From contig NZ_FNAT01000008.1 of NCBI RefSeq assembly GCF_900102015.1, positions 1 through 64,000 of the forward strand: a stretch of DNA of 64,000 bases. The letters run 5' to 3'. Positions 1 to 7,384 of this stretch are shown here, one piece after another (the stretch's first letter is position 1; the number at the start of each line of letters is the position of its first letter). Below the pieces are notes generated by a model. That model was not told the origin of the DNA, searched no databases, and worked only from the letters and a program-made list of their open reading frames with translations. This DNA comes from Limimaricola pyoseonensis (GTDB taxonomy: Bacteria > Pseudomonadota > Alphaproteobacteria > Rhodobacterales > Rhodobacteraceae). A program made the position numbers and the translations under genes.

Positions 1-410
1 GAGGAGGTCGAGGCCATCATCAGATGCGCGCAAGGCGTGGCGCGCAACGCCTCGATCAGGCGGAAGCTGCCGATCAGGTTGGCCTCGACATAGCTCTCGG
101 GCGCGTCGATCGAGTGCCGCACCCCGGCCTGCGCGGCCAGATGCACGACGATCTCGGGCCGGGTCTCGGCCACCAGCCGGTCGAGAAGCCCCGCCTCCTC
201 GATCCGCCCCTCGACCGCGGTGAAGCCGGGGTTTTCGGCCAGCGCCGCGTGGCGCGCCCGCTTCAGCGCCACCTCGTAATAGTCGGTCATCGCGTCGAGG
301 CCCGTCACCTGCCAGCCCTCGGCCAGCAGCCGCCGGGCGAGGTGGTAGCCGATGAAGCCGGCCGAGCCGGTGATGAGCGCGCGCCGGGACGGGCTGGCGT
401 GGTCGGTCAT
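1..410 (-). CDS. NAD-dependent UDP-sugar epimerase (UDP-glucuronate 4-epimerase type), N-terminal part only
   Basis: Read on the minus strand from the ATG at 408-410, the frame stays open to the left window edge, so only about 136 N-terminal residues are visible. The Rossmann nucleotide-binding motif GSAGFIG lies at about residues 15-21. HLAAQAGVRHS follows near residue 95. The last visible residues, ASTSS, begin the segment that carries the catalytic serine in extended short-chain dehydrogenases. This order is typical of the UDP-glucuronate 4-epimerase (LspL/CapI) branch, which would supply UDP-galacturonate for surface polysaccharide. The active-site YxxxK lies outside the window, so the exact substrate cannot be read. 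The export and sugar-nucleotide genes nearby fit a role in capsule or exopolysaccharide. Confidence 0.85.
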   Translation of the reverse strand, partial: MTDHASPSRRALITGSAGFIGYHLARRLLAEGWQVTGLDAMTDYYEVALKRARHAALAENPGFTAVEGRIEEAGLLDRLVAETRPEIVVHLAAQAGVRHSIDAPESYVEANLIGSFRLIEALRATPCAHLMMASTS

Positions 411-568
411 GCTGCCTCCGTTTGCAGCCCCCGCCGGGTGCCGGAGCCTGCGGGCAGATAGCGGCGGCGGCGGGGCGATGGCAAGGCAACGCCCGCCCGC
501 TTCACCGGGCGTCATCGCGCCGCCGCTAGGGTGGCACCCGGACCCAATCATGCCCCGAAGGACGCCCC

Positions 569-1906
569 ATGCAGGTTTCGGCCATCCTCTCGCTGCCCTA
601 CATCCAGCCCGCGCAGGCGCAGAAGCACGTCACCCACAACGAGGCGCTGCGCCGGCTCGACGCGCTGGTGCAGCCGGTGGTGGCCGACCGCGACCGTGCC
701 GCGCCGCCCGCCGCCCCCGGCGCGGGCGACCGCCACCTCGTCGGCGTCGGCGCGACCGGCGACTGGGCCGGCCGCGACCACGCCCTCGCCGTCTGGGACG
801 GCGCGGCCTGGCGCTTCGAGACGCCGGCCGCGGGCTGGCGCGCGCATTGCACGGCCGAGGATGCCGAGCTGGTCTTCGACGGCAGCGGCTGGCGCGCCCC
901 GGCCGAGCTTGCGACGCAGGCCGACCGTCTCGGGCTCGGCGCCGAGGCCGATGCCGAGAACCGGCTCAGCGTCGCCGCCCCGGCGGTGCTCCTCAGCCAT
1001 GACGGCGGCGACCACCGGCTGAAGGTCAACCGCGCCGGGCCGGGCGACACCGCCTCGCTGCTGTTCCAGACCGGCTTTACGGGCGGCGCCGAGATGGGGC
1101 TCGCCGGCGGGCCGGATTTCGAGATCAAGACCAGCGCCGACGGCGCCGGCTGGACCAGCGCGCTGCGGCTTTCGGCCAGTGACGGGCGGGCCACCGGCGC
1201 GGCGGTGCAGTCCGGCCCGCGCGACGCGACGCCGGGCCGGCTCATGTCGGTGGGCGCCTTCGGGCTCGGCGCGGCGGCCGCGCCGCAGGCGGCCTCGGCC
1301 GATCTCGCGCGCGAGACAGGCACCTACGCCATGGCGCTGCCCGCCCCCGACGCGCCGCCGGGGGCCAGCGGCCCCGCGCTACTCGAGGTGGCGGCGCAGG
1401 GGCCGGACGAGATCGCGCAGCGCCTGACCGAGACCGGCACCGGCCGGGCCTGGCGGCGTTCGCGCGCCGGCGGGGCCTGGCAGGGCTGGCAGCGGGTGAT
1501 CGGTCAGGCCGACCTGATCGGCCCGGTCGGGCTCGCCTCGGGCCTGCCGACGGGCGCGGTATTCGAGACCGGCACTGGCCCCGGCGGCCGCTTTCTGCGG
1601 CTGGCCGACGGCACGCAGATCGCGCAGGCGGAGGCCGCGCTCTTCGCCCGGCTCTCGGCCGACCGGCTCGAGCATGTCTGGACCTTCCCCGCCCCTTTCG
1701 CCGCGCCGCCGCAGGTCGCGGTGACGCTGCCGGGGGCGGAGGCCGACTACGGCGGCCTCGGGCCGGGCGATCTCGGCCCGGCGATGCAGGAGGCGGGCAC
1801 CGCCTCGGTGGCGCTGCGGCTGCCGCGCGCCGCCGGGGCCGCGAGCTTCGCCGCCGGCGCGCAGGTGATGGGCGCGCGGCTGCTGGCGATCGGCCGCTGG
1901 GACTAG
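569..1906 (+). CDS. DUF2793 domain protein (phage/GTA-type surface-binding protein)
   Basis: A 445-residue protein whose first ~120 residues carry the DUF2793 signature (LPYIQPAQAQKHVTHNEAL, then a WxxRDHALAVWDG-like stretch). DUF2793 proteins are common in Rhodobacterales, often beside prophage or GTA tail genes, and are thought to belong to host-recognition structures. The middle resembles tail-fibre modules with a VGAFGLG-type segment. The last ~110 residues (GGRFLRLADG to the terminal GRWD) look like a compact beta-rich binding domain. No signal peptide is visible. It is convergent with the exporter gene, with 7 bases between the two stops. No phage structural genes lie nearby, so it may be a stand-alone polysaccharide-binding protein. 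The domain call is firm; the role is inferred. Confidence 0.8.
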   Translation: MQVSAILSLPYIQPAQAQKHVTHNEALRRLDALVQPVVADRDRAAPPAAPGAGDRHLVGVGATGDWAGRDHALAVWDGAAWRFETPAAGWRAHCTAEDAELVFDGSGWRAPAELATQADRLGLGAEADAENRLSVAAPAVLLSHDGGDHRLKVNRAGPGDTASLLFQTGFTGGAEMGLAGGPDFEIKTSADGAGWTSALRLSASDGRATGAAVQSGPRDATPGRLMSVGAFGLGAAAAPQAASADLARETGTYAMALPAPDAPPGASGPALLEVAAQGPDEIAQRLTETGTGRAWRRSRAGGAWQGWQRVIGQADLIGPVGLASGLPTGAVFETGTGPGGRFLRLADGTQIAQAEAALFARLSADRLEHVWTFPAPFAAPPQVAVTLPGAEADYGGLGPGDLGPAMQEAGTASVALRLPRAAGAASFAAGAQVMGARLLAIGRWD

Positions 1907-1913
1907 GGCCGGC

Positions 1914-3032
1914 TCAGAAGGCGGTGGCCTGCCGCGCCAGCCCGAAGCTCGAGCCGATCAGCCCGAAGATGGTGCGCGCCGTCGTCACCGGGCTTTCGGT
2001 GGCATAGACCAGGTCGCCGGGCCGGATCTCGAAGGCGCCGGCGCTGAACAGCCCGTCGGCCGAGGTGAGGTCGATTGTGAAGACCACGCGCTCGTGGTCG
2101 GGCGCGCCGGGGCCGGGGCCGACCTGCCCGGCCGGGTAGCGGCGCAGGATCAGCACCCCGCCGGGATCGGCGCGCGCGTCGTTGACGCCGCCGATGATCG
2201 ACAGCGCCTCGAGCGCGGTGACGTGGTCCTCGGGGAAGGGATGCAGCGATTCGCGCCCCGCCGCGCCGAGCGACAGGAAGGTGCGGTCGTCGGCCTCGAC
2301 ATGGATCTTGTCGCCGCCGACCAGCGTGGTGTCGAGCCGCGGCGTGTCGAGCAGCCGCTCGACCGAGGTGCCGAAGATCCGCTCGCCGCGCACCAGCCGG
2401 ATCTGCGGGTTGTTGAGCGCCGGCGGCACGCCGCCGCCCTCGGCAATCAGGTTCATCACCGTGAAGTCGCGGTCGGGCAGCGGGTAGGAGCCGGGCCGCG
2501 CCACGCCCGACACGAGGCTCACCGTGTTCTGCCGGCCTTCGGCGAACTCGAGCTGCACCTGCGCCGAGGGCGTGACGGTGACGTATTCCGCCTCGATCCG
2601 CGCCCGCGCCGTCTCGGGCGACATGCCGGAGATCTTCAGGTCGCCGACATAGGGCAGGAACACCGTGCCGGCCGATCCGACCCGGATCTCGGGCAGCACC
2701 GCGAAGCGCTGGCCCGGCCCGGTCAGGAGGCCGTTCTCCTCGGTGCTCCAGATCGTCACCTTGATGACGTCGCCCGGCGCGATGATGCGGGTGTCGGGCT
2801 GGTCGACCCGCTCGATCCAGGGGTAGCGCTCGCCCCCCGTCTCGGGCCATGCGGCATAGACCGGCAAGAGCGCGCGGGTGACCGGCGCCACCATGAAGTT
2901 GCGCGCCTCGCCGTCCTCGACCGCCTCCTCGCGCAGGATCTCGCGCTTGAGCGCGGCGCCGCGCGGCAGGGTCGTGCAGCCGGCGGCGAGCAAGATCATC
3001 CCGAAAAGCACGGGAATGCGGAGATGGGCCAT
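1914..3032 (-). CDS. Polysaccharide export outer-membrane lipoprotein (Wza/KpsD-like)
   Basis: A 372-residue protein with a clear lipoprotein signal: a hydrophobic stretch ending in LLAAGC, with the lipid-modified cysteine at about residue 19. The Poly_export domain begins near DTRIIAPGDVIKVTIWS (residue ~80). SLBB-type segments follow (VSGVARPGSYPLPD, then LSIIGGVNDARADPGGVLILRR). This is the architecture of the outer-membrane channel that passes capsule or exopolysaccharide out of the cell. It is the longer of two export proteins in the window; the shorter one is at 52037-52720. It is transcribed alone and convergent with the DUF2793 gene. No chain-length partner is adjacent, so it may work with the Wzc-like protein at 45.9 kb or with genes left of the window. 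Confidence 0.93.
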   Translation of the reverse strand: MAHLRIPVLFGMILLAAGCTTLPRGAALKREILREEAVEDGEARNFMVAPVTRALLPVYAAWPETGGERYPWIERVDQPDTRIIAPGDVIKVTIWSTEENGLLTGPGQRFAVLPEIRVGSAGTVFLPYVGDLKISGMSPETARARIEAEYVTVTPSAQVQLEFAEGRQNTVSLVSGVARPGSYPLPDRDFTVMNLIAEGGGVPPALNNPQIRLVRGERIFGTSVERLLDTPRLDTTLVGGDKIHVEADDRTFLSLGAAGRESLHPFPEDHVTALEALSIIGGVNDARADPGGVLILRRYPAGQVGPGPGAPDHERVVFTIDLTSADGLFSAGAFEIRPGDLVYATESPVTTARTIFGLIGSSFGLARQATAF

Positions 3033-3103
3033 TCGGGGTCCTGCCTGGCTTGCCTGTTTTGCCGGCAGACTAGCGCAGCGCGGCGGTCAAGAAAACACCG
3101 CGC

Positions 3104-3598
3104 TCAGATCAGCCGCCAGCCGGCCTGCCCGGCCCAGAGCAGCGCCCATGGCAGCACCACGAGATTCTCCGCGAGCCCGTTGACCTTGAGGAGCCGGAAG
3201 CCCGCCTTGCGCTCGCTCAGCGGCCAGAACAGCGGCACGCCGGCACCGCGGAATGTGAAACGCTGCCCGTAGCCGTAGCTCACCGCGTCGGCGGCCAGAT
3301 GCGTGGCGATGCCGGCGCCGAGCGCGATCCCCACCGGCGGCGAGGCCACCGCCAGAAGCGCCGCGGCGAACACCAGGAACACCGCCGAATGCGTGCCGCC
3401 GCGATGGCCGAAGCTCCAGTAGACCAGCCGCGACAGCGGCCAGAGCCTGCGGCCGAGCTTGCTGTAAGGCGTGTCGAGATCGGGCAGGATCGAGCCCAGC
3501 AGCGCGGCCGCCGCCACCGGCAGGCCGAGCCCCGGCGCCGCGGCCGCCAGATGCACCCCCGCCACCGCGCCAAGCGCCAGATGCGTCCGCCCCATCAT
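3104..3598 (-). CDS. YdjM-type membrane-bound metal-dependent hydrolase family protein
   Basis: A 164-residue membrane protein with HLALGAVAGVHLA at the N-terminus, SILPDLDTPYSKLG near residue 40, FGHRGGTHS near residue 65 and ATHLAADAVSYGYG near residue 100. These conserved His and Asp clusters in transmembrane helices mark the LexA-regulated inner-membrane hydrolase family (YdjM, formerly DUF457). The biochemical function of the family is not established. Two ATG codons occur in tandem at the start, and the AAAGGGGA sequence upstream serves either. It is transcribed away from the peptidoglycan-binding-domain gene on the same strand with a 71-base gap. Confidence 0.88.
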   Translation of the reverse strand: MMGRTHLALGAVAGVHLAAAAPGLGLPVAAAALLGSILPDLDTPYSKLGRRLWPLSRLVYWSFGHRGGTHSAVFLVFAAALLAVASPPVGIALGAGIATHLAADAVSYGYGQRFTFRGAGVPLFWPLSERKAGFRLLKVNGLAENLVVLPWALLWAGQAGWRLI

Positions 3599-3669
3599 CG
3601 CCGATTCCCCTTTCGTTCCCCGGCCGCCCCTCTAGCGCATGGCGCGGCGAACACCAGAGCGGCGCCGCG

Positions 3670-4419
3670 TCACTCGGGCGGGAACATCTCGTGGAAGATC
3701 TCCGACTCGATCAGCCGGTAGGCCCAGCGGCTGCCAGGCGCGCCGCCCACGGCGAAGCCCACGCCGCGCGCATGTGCTGCGTCGAGAAAGCGGCGCATCG
3801 CCTCCAGCGTGGCCGTGCCCCACATCCCGTCGACCGACCCCTCGAGAAAACCCGCCGCCGCGAGTCGCCCCTGCACCAGCCGCTGCCGGTAGTCGGGCAA
3901 CCGGTCGAAGCCCGCCTCGAGCCCGGCGGCGCGTCGCCGAGCCAACTCCTCGGGCGACGGCCCCCCGGCCCCGGCCTCGGTTCGGGCCCCGGCTTGCGGC
4001 GCCTCGGGCGCGCCGCGTCCCAGCGCCGCGCGCAGGTCGCGCAGCGCCGCCTCGCTGTCATCGGTCGCGGCGCGCTCGGGCGCCGGGGCGGGGGCGCGCG
4101 CGGCGTCGGTCTCGGCGCGGAACACGCCGATCGTGGTCAGGAGCTGCCGCTCGATGCAGGCCGCGTCGGAGCCGCAGGCCTCGCGCCGCTCGAGCTGGAT
4201 GTCGGCGATGCGCCGCGCCTCGGCCTCGCCCGCCGCCGCCACCAGACCGTCATAGACGGCGACGAGGCGGCGCTCGAGATCGGCCAGCGCCGGGCGGGCG
4301 CAGATCGTCTTCTCGGTGGCGGTGCGGGCGGCGCCGCAATCGAAGGAGGGCTGCGCCCCCGCCGGCCCCGCCACCGGCGCGGCCAGCATGAGGCCCAGGG
4401 TGATTGCCATCGCGCGCAT
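3670..4419 (-). CDS. Secreted LprI-like protein with C-terminal peptidoglycan-binding domain
   Basis: A 249-residue protein with a signal peptide (AITLGLMLAAPVAGPAGAQ). Next comes a cysteine-bearing LprI/DUF1311-like domain (FDCGAARTATEKTICARPALADLERRL, later ACGSDAACIERQL). A low-complexity Ala/Pro/Glu linker follows. The C-terminal segment resembles a PG_binding_1 module (RQRLVQGRLAAAGF, GSVDGMWGTATLEAMRRF). LprI-type domains inhibit lysozyme in some bacteria, and the C-terminal module would anchor the protein to peptidoglycan, so a periplasmic wall-associated role is likely. The ATG at 4419 is preferred to the one at 4425 because GGAGG directly abuts the latter and is properly spaced only for the former. 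Confidence 0.85.
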   Translation of the reverse strand: MRAMAITLGLMLAAPVAGPAGAQPSFDCGAARTATEKTICARPALADLERRLVAVYDGLVAAAGEAEARRIADIQLERREACGSDAACIERQLLTTIGVFRAETDAARAPAPAPERAATDDSEAALRDLRAALGRGAPEAPQAGARTEAGAGGPSPEELARRRAAGLEAGFDRLPDYRQRLVQGRLAAAGFLEGSVDGMWGTATLEAMRRFLDAAHARGVGFAVGGAPGSRWAYRLIESEIFHEMFPPE

Positions 4420-4584
4420 CGTCATCCTCCCGCATCCATGTCCTGCCGGCTCAAGTCCCGCGCCCCGGCCCGCGTTCCCCCCCTGCCCGTCCCCCGGACC
4501 CCGCCGCGCGGCTCTGCCGATGGTTGCGGCGGCGGGGGGCGGCGGCCTAATGAGGAAGGCAATGCACAGCGGACAGGATCGAAG

Positions 4585-5982
4585 ATGCCCCCCAAATTCG
4601 GAACCAGCGGCCTGCGCGGCCTCGTCACCGAGCTGACCGACGCGCTCGTCGCCCGCCACGTGCGGGCCTTCCTCGCCGCCTGCCCGCATGGCGGCGCGCT
4701 CCATGTGGGCCGCGACCTGCGCGCCAGCTCGCCGCGCATCGCCGCCGCCGTCGCGGCCGCGGCGCGCGGTGTCGGCGTCGAGGTAGTCGATTGCGGCGCG
4801 GTGCCGACGCCGGCGCTGGCGCTGGCCTCGACCGGGGCCGGCGCGGCGGCGGTGATGGTCACCGGCAGCCACATCCCCGACGACCGCAACGGGCTGAAGT
4901 TTTACACGCCATCGGGCGAGATCACCAAGGCCGACGAGGCGGCGATCCTCGCCGCGCTCGACGCGGAGGCCGCGCCTGCCCCGGCCGAGGGCGCGCTGCG
5001 CGAGGACGCGGGCTGCGGCGCGCGCTACGTCGCCCGCTACGTCGAGGCCTTCGGGACGGACGCGCTCGACGGGCTCAGGATCGGTGTCTACCAGCATTCG
5101 AGCGTGGCACGCGACATGCTGGTCGATCTGGTGGAGCGGCTCGGCGGCACGGCCGTGCCGATCGAGCGGGCGGCCGGCTTCGTGCCGGTCGACACCGAGG
5201 CGGTTGCGCCCGAAACCCGCGCCGCCCTGCCCGGCTGGGCCGCCGAGCACCGGCTCGACGCGGTGATCTCGACCGATGGCGACGCCGACCGGCCGATGGT
5301 GGCCGACGCGGCGGGCCGGATCGTCCCGGGCGACGTTCTGGGCCCGCTCACCGCGCGGCTTCTGCGCGCCGCGATCGTCGCGACGCCGGTCTCCTCCAAC
5401 ACGCTGGTCGAGCGGATGCAGCCGGGCTTCGAGCTGCGCCGCACCAGGATCGGCTCTCCTTACGTGATCGCGGCGATGGCCGAGGCGCTCGACGCCGACC
5501 CGGCGGCGGCGGTGGTCGGCTACGAGGCCAATGGCGGCTTCCTGCTGGGCTTCGAGGCGCCGGCCCCGGCCGGGGCGCTGGCGCCGCTGATGACCCGCGA
5601 CGCGGTGCTGCCGATCCTCGCGCCGCTGGCGGCGGCGCGCGCCGCCGGGATCGGGCTGGAGGAGCTGGCCGCGGCGCTGCCGGCGCGCTTCACCGCCGCC
5701 GACCGGCTGCAGGAGGTGCCGACCGACCGCTCGGCGGCGCTGATCGCGGCGCTCACCGACGACCCGGAGGCGCGGGCCGCCTTCTTCGACACCGGCGCGG
5801 CGGAGGCCGGGCTCGACCTGACCGACGGTCTGCGGCTGGCCTTCGAGAACGGCGAGGTGGTGCATCTGCGCCCCTCGGGCAACGCGCCCGAATGCCGCTG
5901 CTACGTCGAGGCGGCGAGCGCGGAGCGGGCCGAGGCGCTGCTGGCCGCGCATCTGCAGCGGCTGCGCGACCGGCTCGGCTGA
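4585..5982 (+). CDS. Phosphomannomutase (alpha-D-phosphohexomutase family)
   Basis: A 465-residue enzyme with all four phosphohexomutase signatures: FGTSGLRG at the N-terminus; the phosphoserine loop VTGSHIPDDRNG with Ser near residue 95; the Mg-binding DGDADRP near residue 230; and the C-terminal phosphate-binding loop RPSGNAPECR. The sugar-recognition loop reads GYEANGG, which fits phosphomannomutase rather than GlmM. It would convert mannose-6-phosphate to mannose-1-phosphate, the substrate of the ManC enzyme encoded at 23.5-25.0 kb, and so feed the exopolysaccharide pathway. Glucose-phosphate activity cannot be excluded. A strong intrinsic terminator follows the stop codon. Confidence 0.92.
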   Translation: MPPKFGTSGLRGLVTELTDALVARHVRAFLAACPHGGALHVGRDLRASSPRIAAAVAAAARGVGVEVVDCGAVPTPALALASTGAGAAAVMVTGSHIPDDRNGLKFYTPSGEITKADEAAILAALDAEAAPAPAEGALREDAGCGARYVARYVEAFGTDALDGLRIGVYQHSSVARDMLVDLVERLGGTAVPIERAAGFVPVDTEAVAPETRAALPGWAAEHRLDAVISTDGDADRPMVADAAGRIVPGDVLGPLTARLLRAAIVATPVSSNTLVERMQPGFELRRTRIGSPYVIAAMAEALDADPAAAVVGYEANGGFLLGFEAPAPAGALAPLMTRDAVLPILAPLAAARAAGIGLEELAAALPARFTAADRLQEVPTDRSAALIAALTDDPEARAAFFDTGAAEAGLDLTDGLRLAFENGEVVHLRPSGNAPECRCYVEAASAERAEALLAAHLQRLRDRLG

Positions 5983-6018
5983 CCCCCCTGCCCCGCACGC
6001 GAGACCTTGCCTGCCCCC

Positions 6019-6057
6019 GACCGCCCCGGCGCCACGCCGCGGGGGCGGTCTTTTTTT
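6019..6057 (+). terminator. Rho-independent terminator after the phosphomannomutase gene
   Basis: The arms GACCGCCCC (6019-6027) and GGGGCGGTC (6042-6050) pair perfectly and are followed by seven T residues (6051-6057). It lies 36 bases after the stop codon and ends the transcript before queF. Confidence 0.9.
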
Positions 6058-6107
6058 CCCCGGCCGCGGGGCCTATGGCGACGGCACCCTGACACCCGGA
6101 GTGCCCG

Positions 6108-6575
6108 ATGACCGACAAATCCATCTATGACGGCCTGACCGTGCTGGGCGGCGAGACCCGGCAGCCGCAGAGCCCCGAGGAGGCCGTGCTCGAGCGCGTG
6201 CCCAACCCACAGGCCGATGTCGACTATGCCGTGCGCTTCACCGCGCCCGAGTTCACCTCGCTCTGCCCGCTGACCGGCCAGCCCGATTTCGCGCATCTGG
6301 TGATCGACTACGTGCCGGGCGACTGGCTGGTGGAGTCGAAGTCGCTGAAGCTCTTCCTGACCAGCTTCCGCAACCACGGCGCCTTCCACGAGGACTGCAC
6401 CGTCTCGATCGCGCGGCGGCTGTGCGAGACGCTGTCGCCGAAATGGCTGCGGCTCGGCGGCTACTGGTACCCGCGCGGCGGCATCCCGATCGACGTGTTC
6501 TACCAGACCGGCGCGGTCCCGGCCGGGGTCTGGATCCCCGAGACCGGCGTGGCGCCCTATCGCGGCCGCGGCTGA
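6108..6575 (+). CDS. queF: preQ1 synthase (NADPH-dependent 7-cyano-7-deazaguanine reductase)
   Basis: A 155-residue unimodular (type I) QueF. The catalytic cysteine lies in [13 protein letters not shown] (Cys near residue 53, conserved Asp near 60). The NADPH-binding ESKSLKLFL motif is near residues 76-84, and NHGAFHEDC follows. The enzyme reduces preQ0 to preQ1 in the biosynthesis of the tRNA base queuosine. It stands as a single gene between a terminator and a 235-base spacer. I looked for a preQ1 riboswitch in the upstream spacer and saw none. No other queuosine genes are in the window. Confidence 0.96.
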   Translation: MTDKSIYDGLTVLGGETRQPQSPEEAVLERVPNPQADVDYAVRFTAPEFTSLCPLTGQPDFAHLVIDYVPGDWLVESKSLKLFLTSFRNHGAFHEDCTVSIARRLCETLSPKWLRLGGYWYPRGGIPIDVFYQTGAVPAGVWIPETGVAPYRGRG

Positions 6576-6810
6576 ACTGTACGGTAACGCACATAGTTGA
6601 CGCTGCGTCATCTCGGCCTTTCCTTTGCTGCGTTGCCGCGTAACGCTGCAATTGCGGGCGCGGCATGGCCGGGCTGCGGTGGCGCGCGAGAAAATCGCCG
6701 CCCGGCTCTGGTCGCCGCGCCCGCGCGCAACAGATGATCCCCGCGCCCGCGGCACAACCGCCGGTTTGGCGCCGGGACTTGGGCCCGAGCGGCCCTGTGG
6801 AAGGAGAACG

Positions 6811-7173
6811 ATGATGCACGACGACCGCGAAGACCGCATCCGGAAGCGCGCATACGAGAAATGGGAACGCGCCGGCGCCGAGCACGGGCAGCACGAGGCG
6901 CATTGGGACGAGGCCGCGCGCGAGATCGATGCCGAGATCGCCGCCGAGGCCAGCACCGGCGCGACCGGCACGCCGACCGGCGATGACGCGGCCGCCGACG
7001 GCGCGGCCAAGCCGGCGCGCAAGACCACGCGAAAGCCCGCGACGAAGAGCGCCGCCAAGCCGAAGGCCCCGCCCAAGACCCAGAGCAAGGCGGCCGCCAA
7101 GACGGCCGAGTCCTCGGGCCGCGCCAGCAAGCCCGCGACACCACGAAAACCACGGGCCAAGAAGACCGACTGA
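6811..7173 (+). CDS. DUF2934 protein with lysine/alanine-rich histone-like tail
   Basis: A 120-residue protein. The first ~45 residues match the DUF2934 pattern (RIRKRAYEKWERAG then HWDEAAREI). The rest is a Lys/Ala/Pro/Thr-rich tail resembling histone H1-like and AlgP-type C-termini, which usually bind nucleic acid or polyanions non-specifically. A good ribosome site (AAGGAG, 6801-6806) precedes the tandem ATGs at 6811/6814. The gene ends just before a terminator that contains a parS palindrome, so its transcription runs into the partition locus. Function of the family is unknown. Confidence 0.82.
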   Translation: MMHDDREDRIRKRAYEKWERAGAEHGQHEAHWDEAAREIDAEIAAEASTGATGTPTGDDAAADGAAKPARKTTRKPATKSAAKPKAPPKTQSKAAAKTAESSGRASKPATPRKPRAKKTD

Positions 7174-7196
7174 CGCGCCACGCCGCGCGTCGGCCG

Positions 7197-7227
7197 GGCC
7201 GGTTCCCCGCGGGGAACCGGCCTTTTT
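7197..7227 (+). terminator. Intrinsic terminator built on a parS palindrome
   Basis: A perfect 26-bp palindrome (7197-7222) is made of the 18-bp parS core flanked by GGCC on both sides and is followed by TTTTT (7223-7227). It sits 24 bases after the stop of the DUF2934 gene and has the form of a rho-independent terminator for that gene. The same core occurs at three other places in the partition locus. Confidence 0.75.
7201..7218. promoter_or_regulatory. parS site 1 (partition centromere)
   Basis: Perfect 18-bp palindrome GGTTCCCCGCGGGGAACC. Four identical copies occur between 7.2 and 9.9 kb, all within or next to parA and parB, which is the pattern of a ParB-binding centromere. This copy is the core of the terminator after the DUF2934 gene. 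Confidence 0.85.
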
Positions 7228-7299
7228 CTTGCGCGGTGTCCTGGTGCCGGATCGGCGGTGCCGCCGCGAATGGCGCGGGGGCCGGCGGCAGGTGCGCCC

Positions 7300-7317
7300 G
7301 GTTCCCCGCGGGGAACC
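7300..7317. promoter_or_regulatory. parS site 2
   Basis: Second exact copy of the 18-bp palindrome, in the spacer between the DUF2934 gene and the 3' end of parB, 82 bases from site 1. Confidence 0.85.
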
Positions 7318-7333
7318 GCTGCCGCCCGCGCAT

Positions 7334-7361
7334 GAAAAAGGGGCCGGCGCTGGCCGGCCCC
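7334..7361 (-). terminator. Rho-independent terminator of the parAB operon
   Basis: On the minus strand, GGGGCCGGC and GCCGGCCCC arms (7353-7361 and 7340-7348) with a 4-base loop are followed by a T tract (A residues 7335-7339 on the plus strand). It lies 24 bases beyond the parB stop codon. Confidence 0.88.
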
Positions 7362-7384
7362 TTCCCGTCACGTCGCGCTTGGGC

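Noticed and set aside
5983-6107. Possible preQ1 riboswitch before queF
   Set aside because: The spacer is mostly taken up by the phosphomannomutase terminator, and no preQ1 aptamer-like fold was seen.
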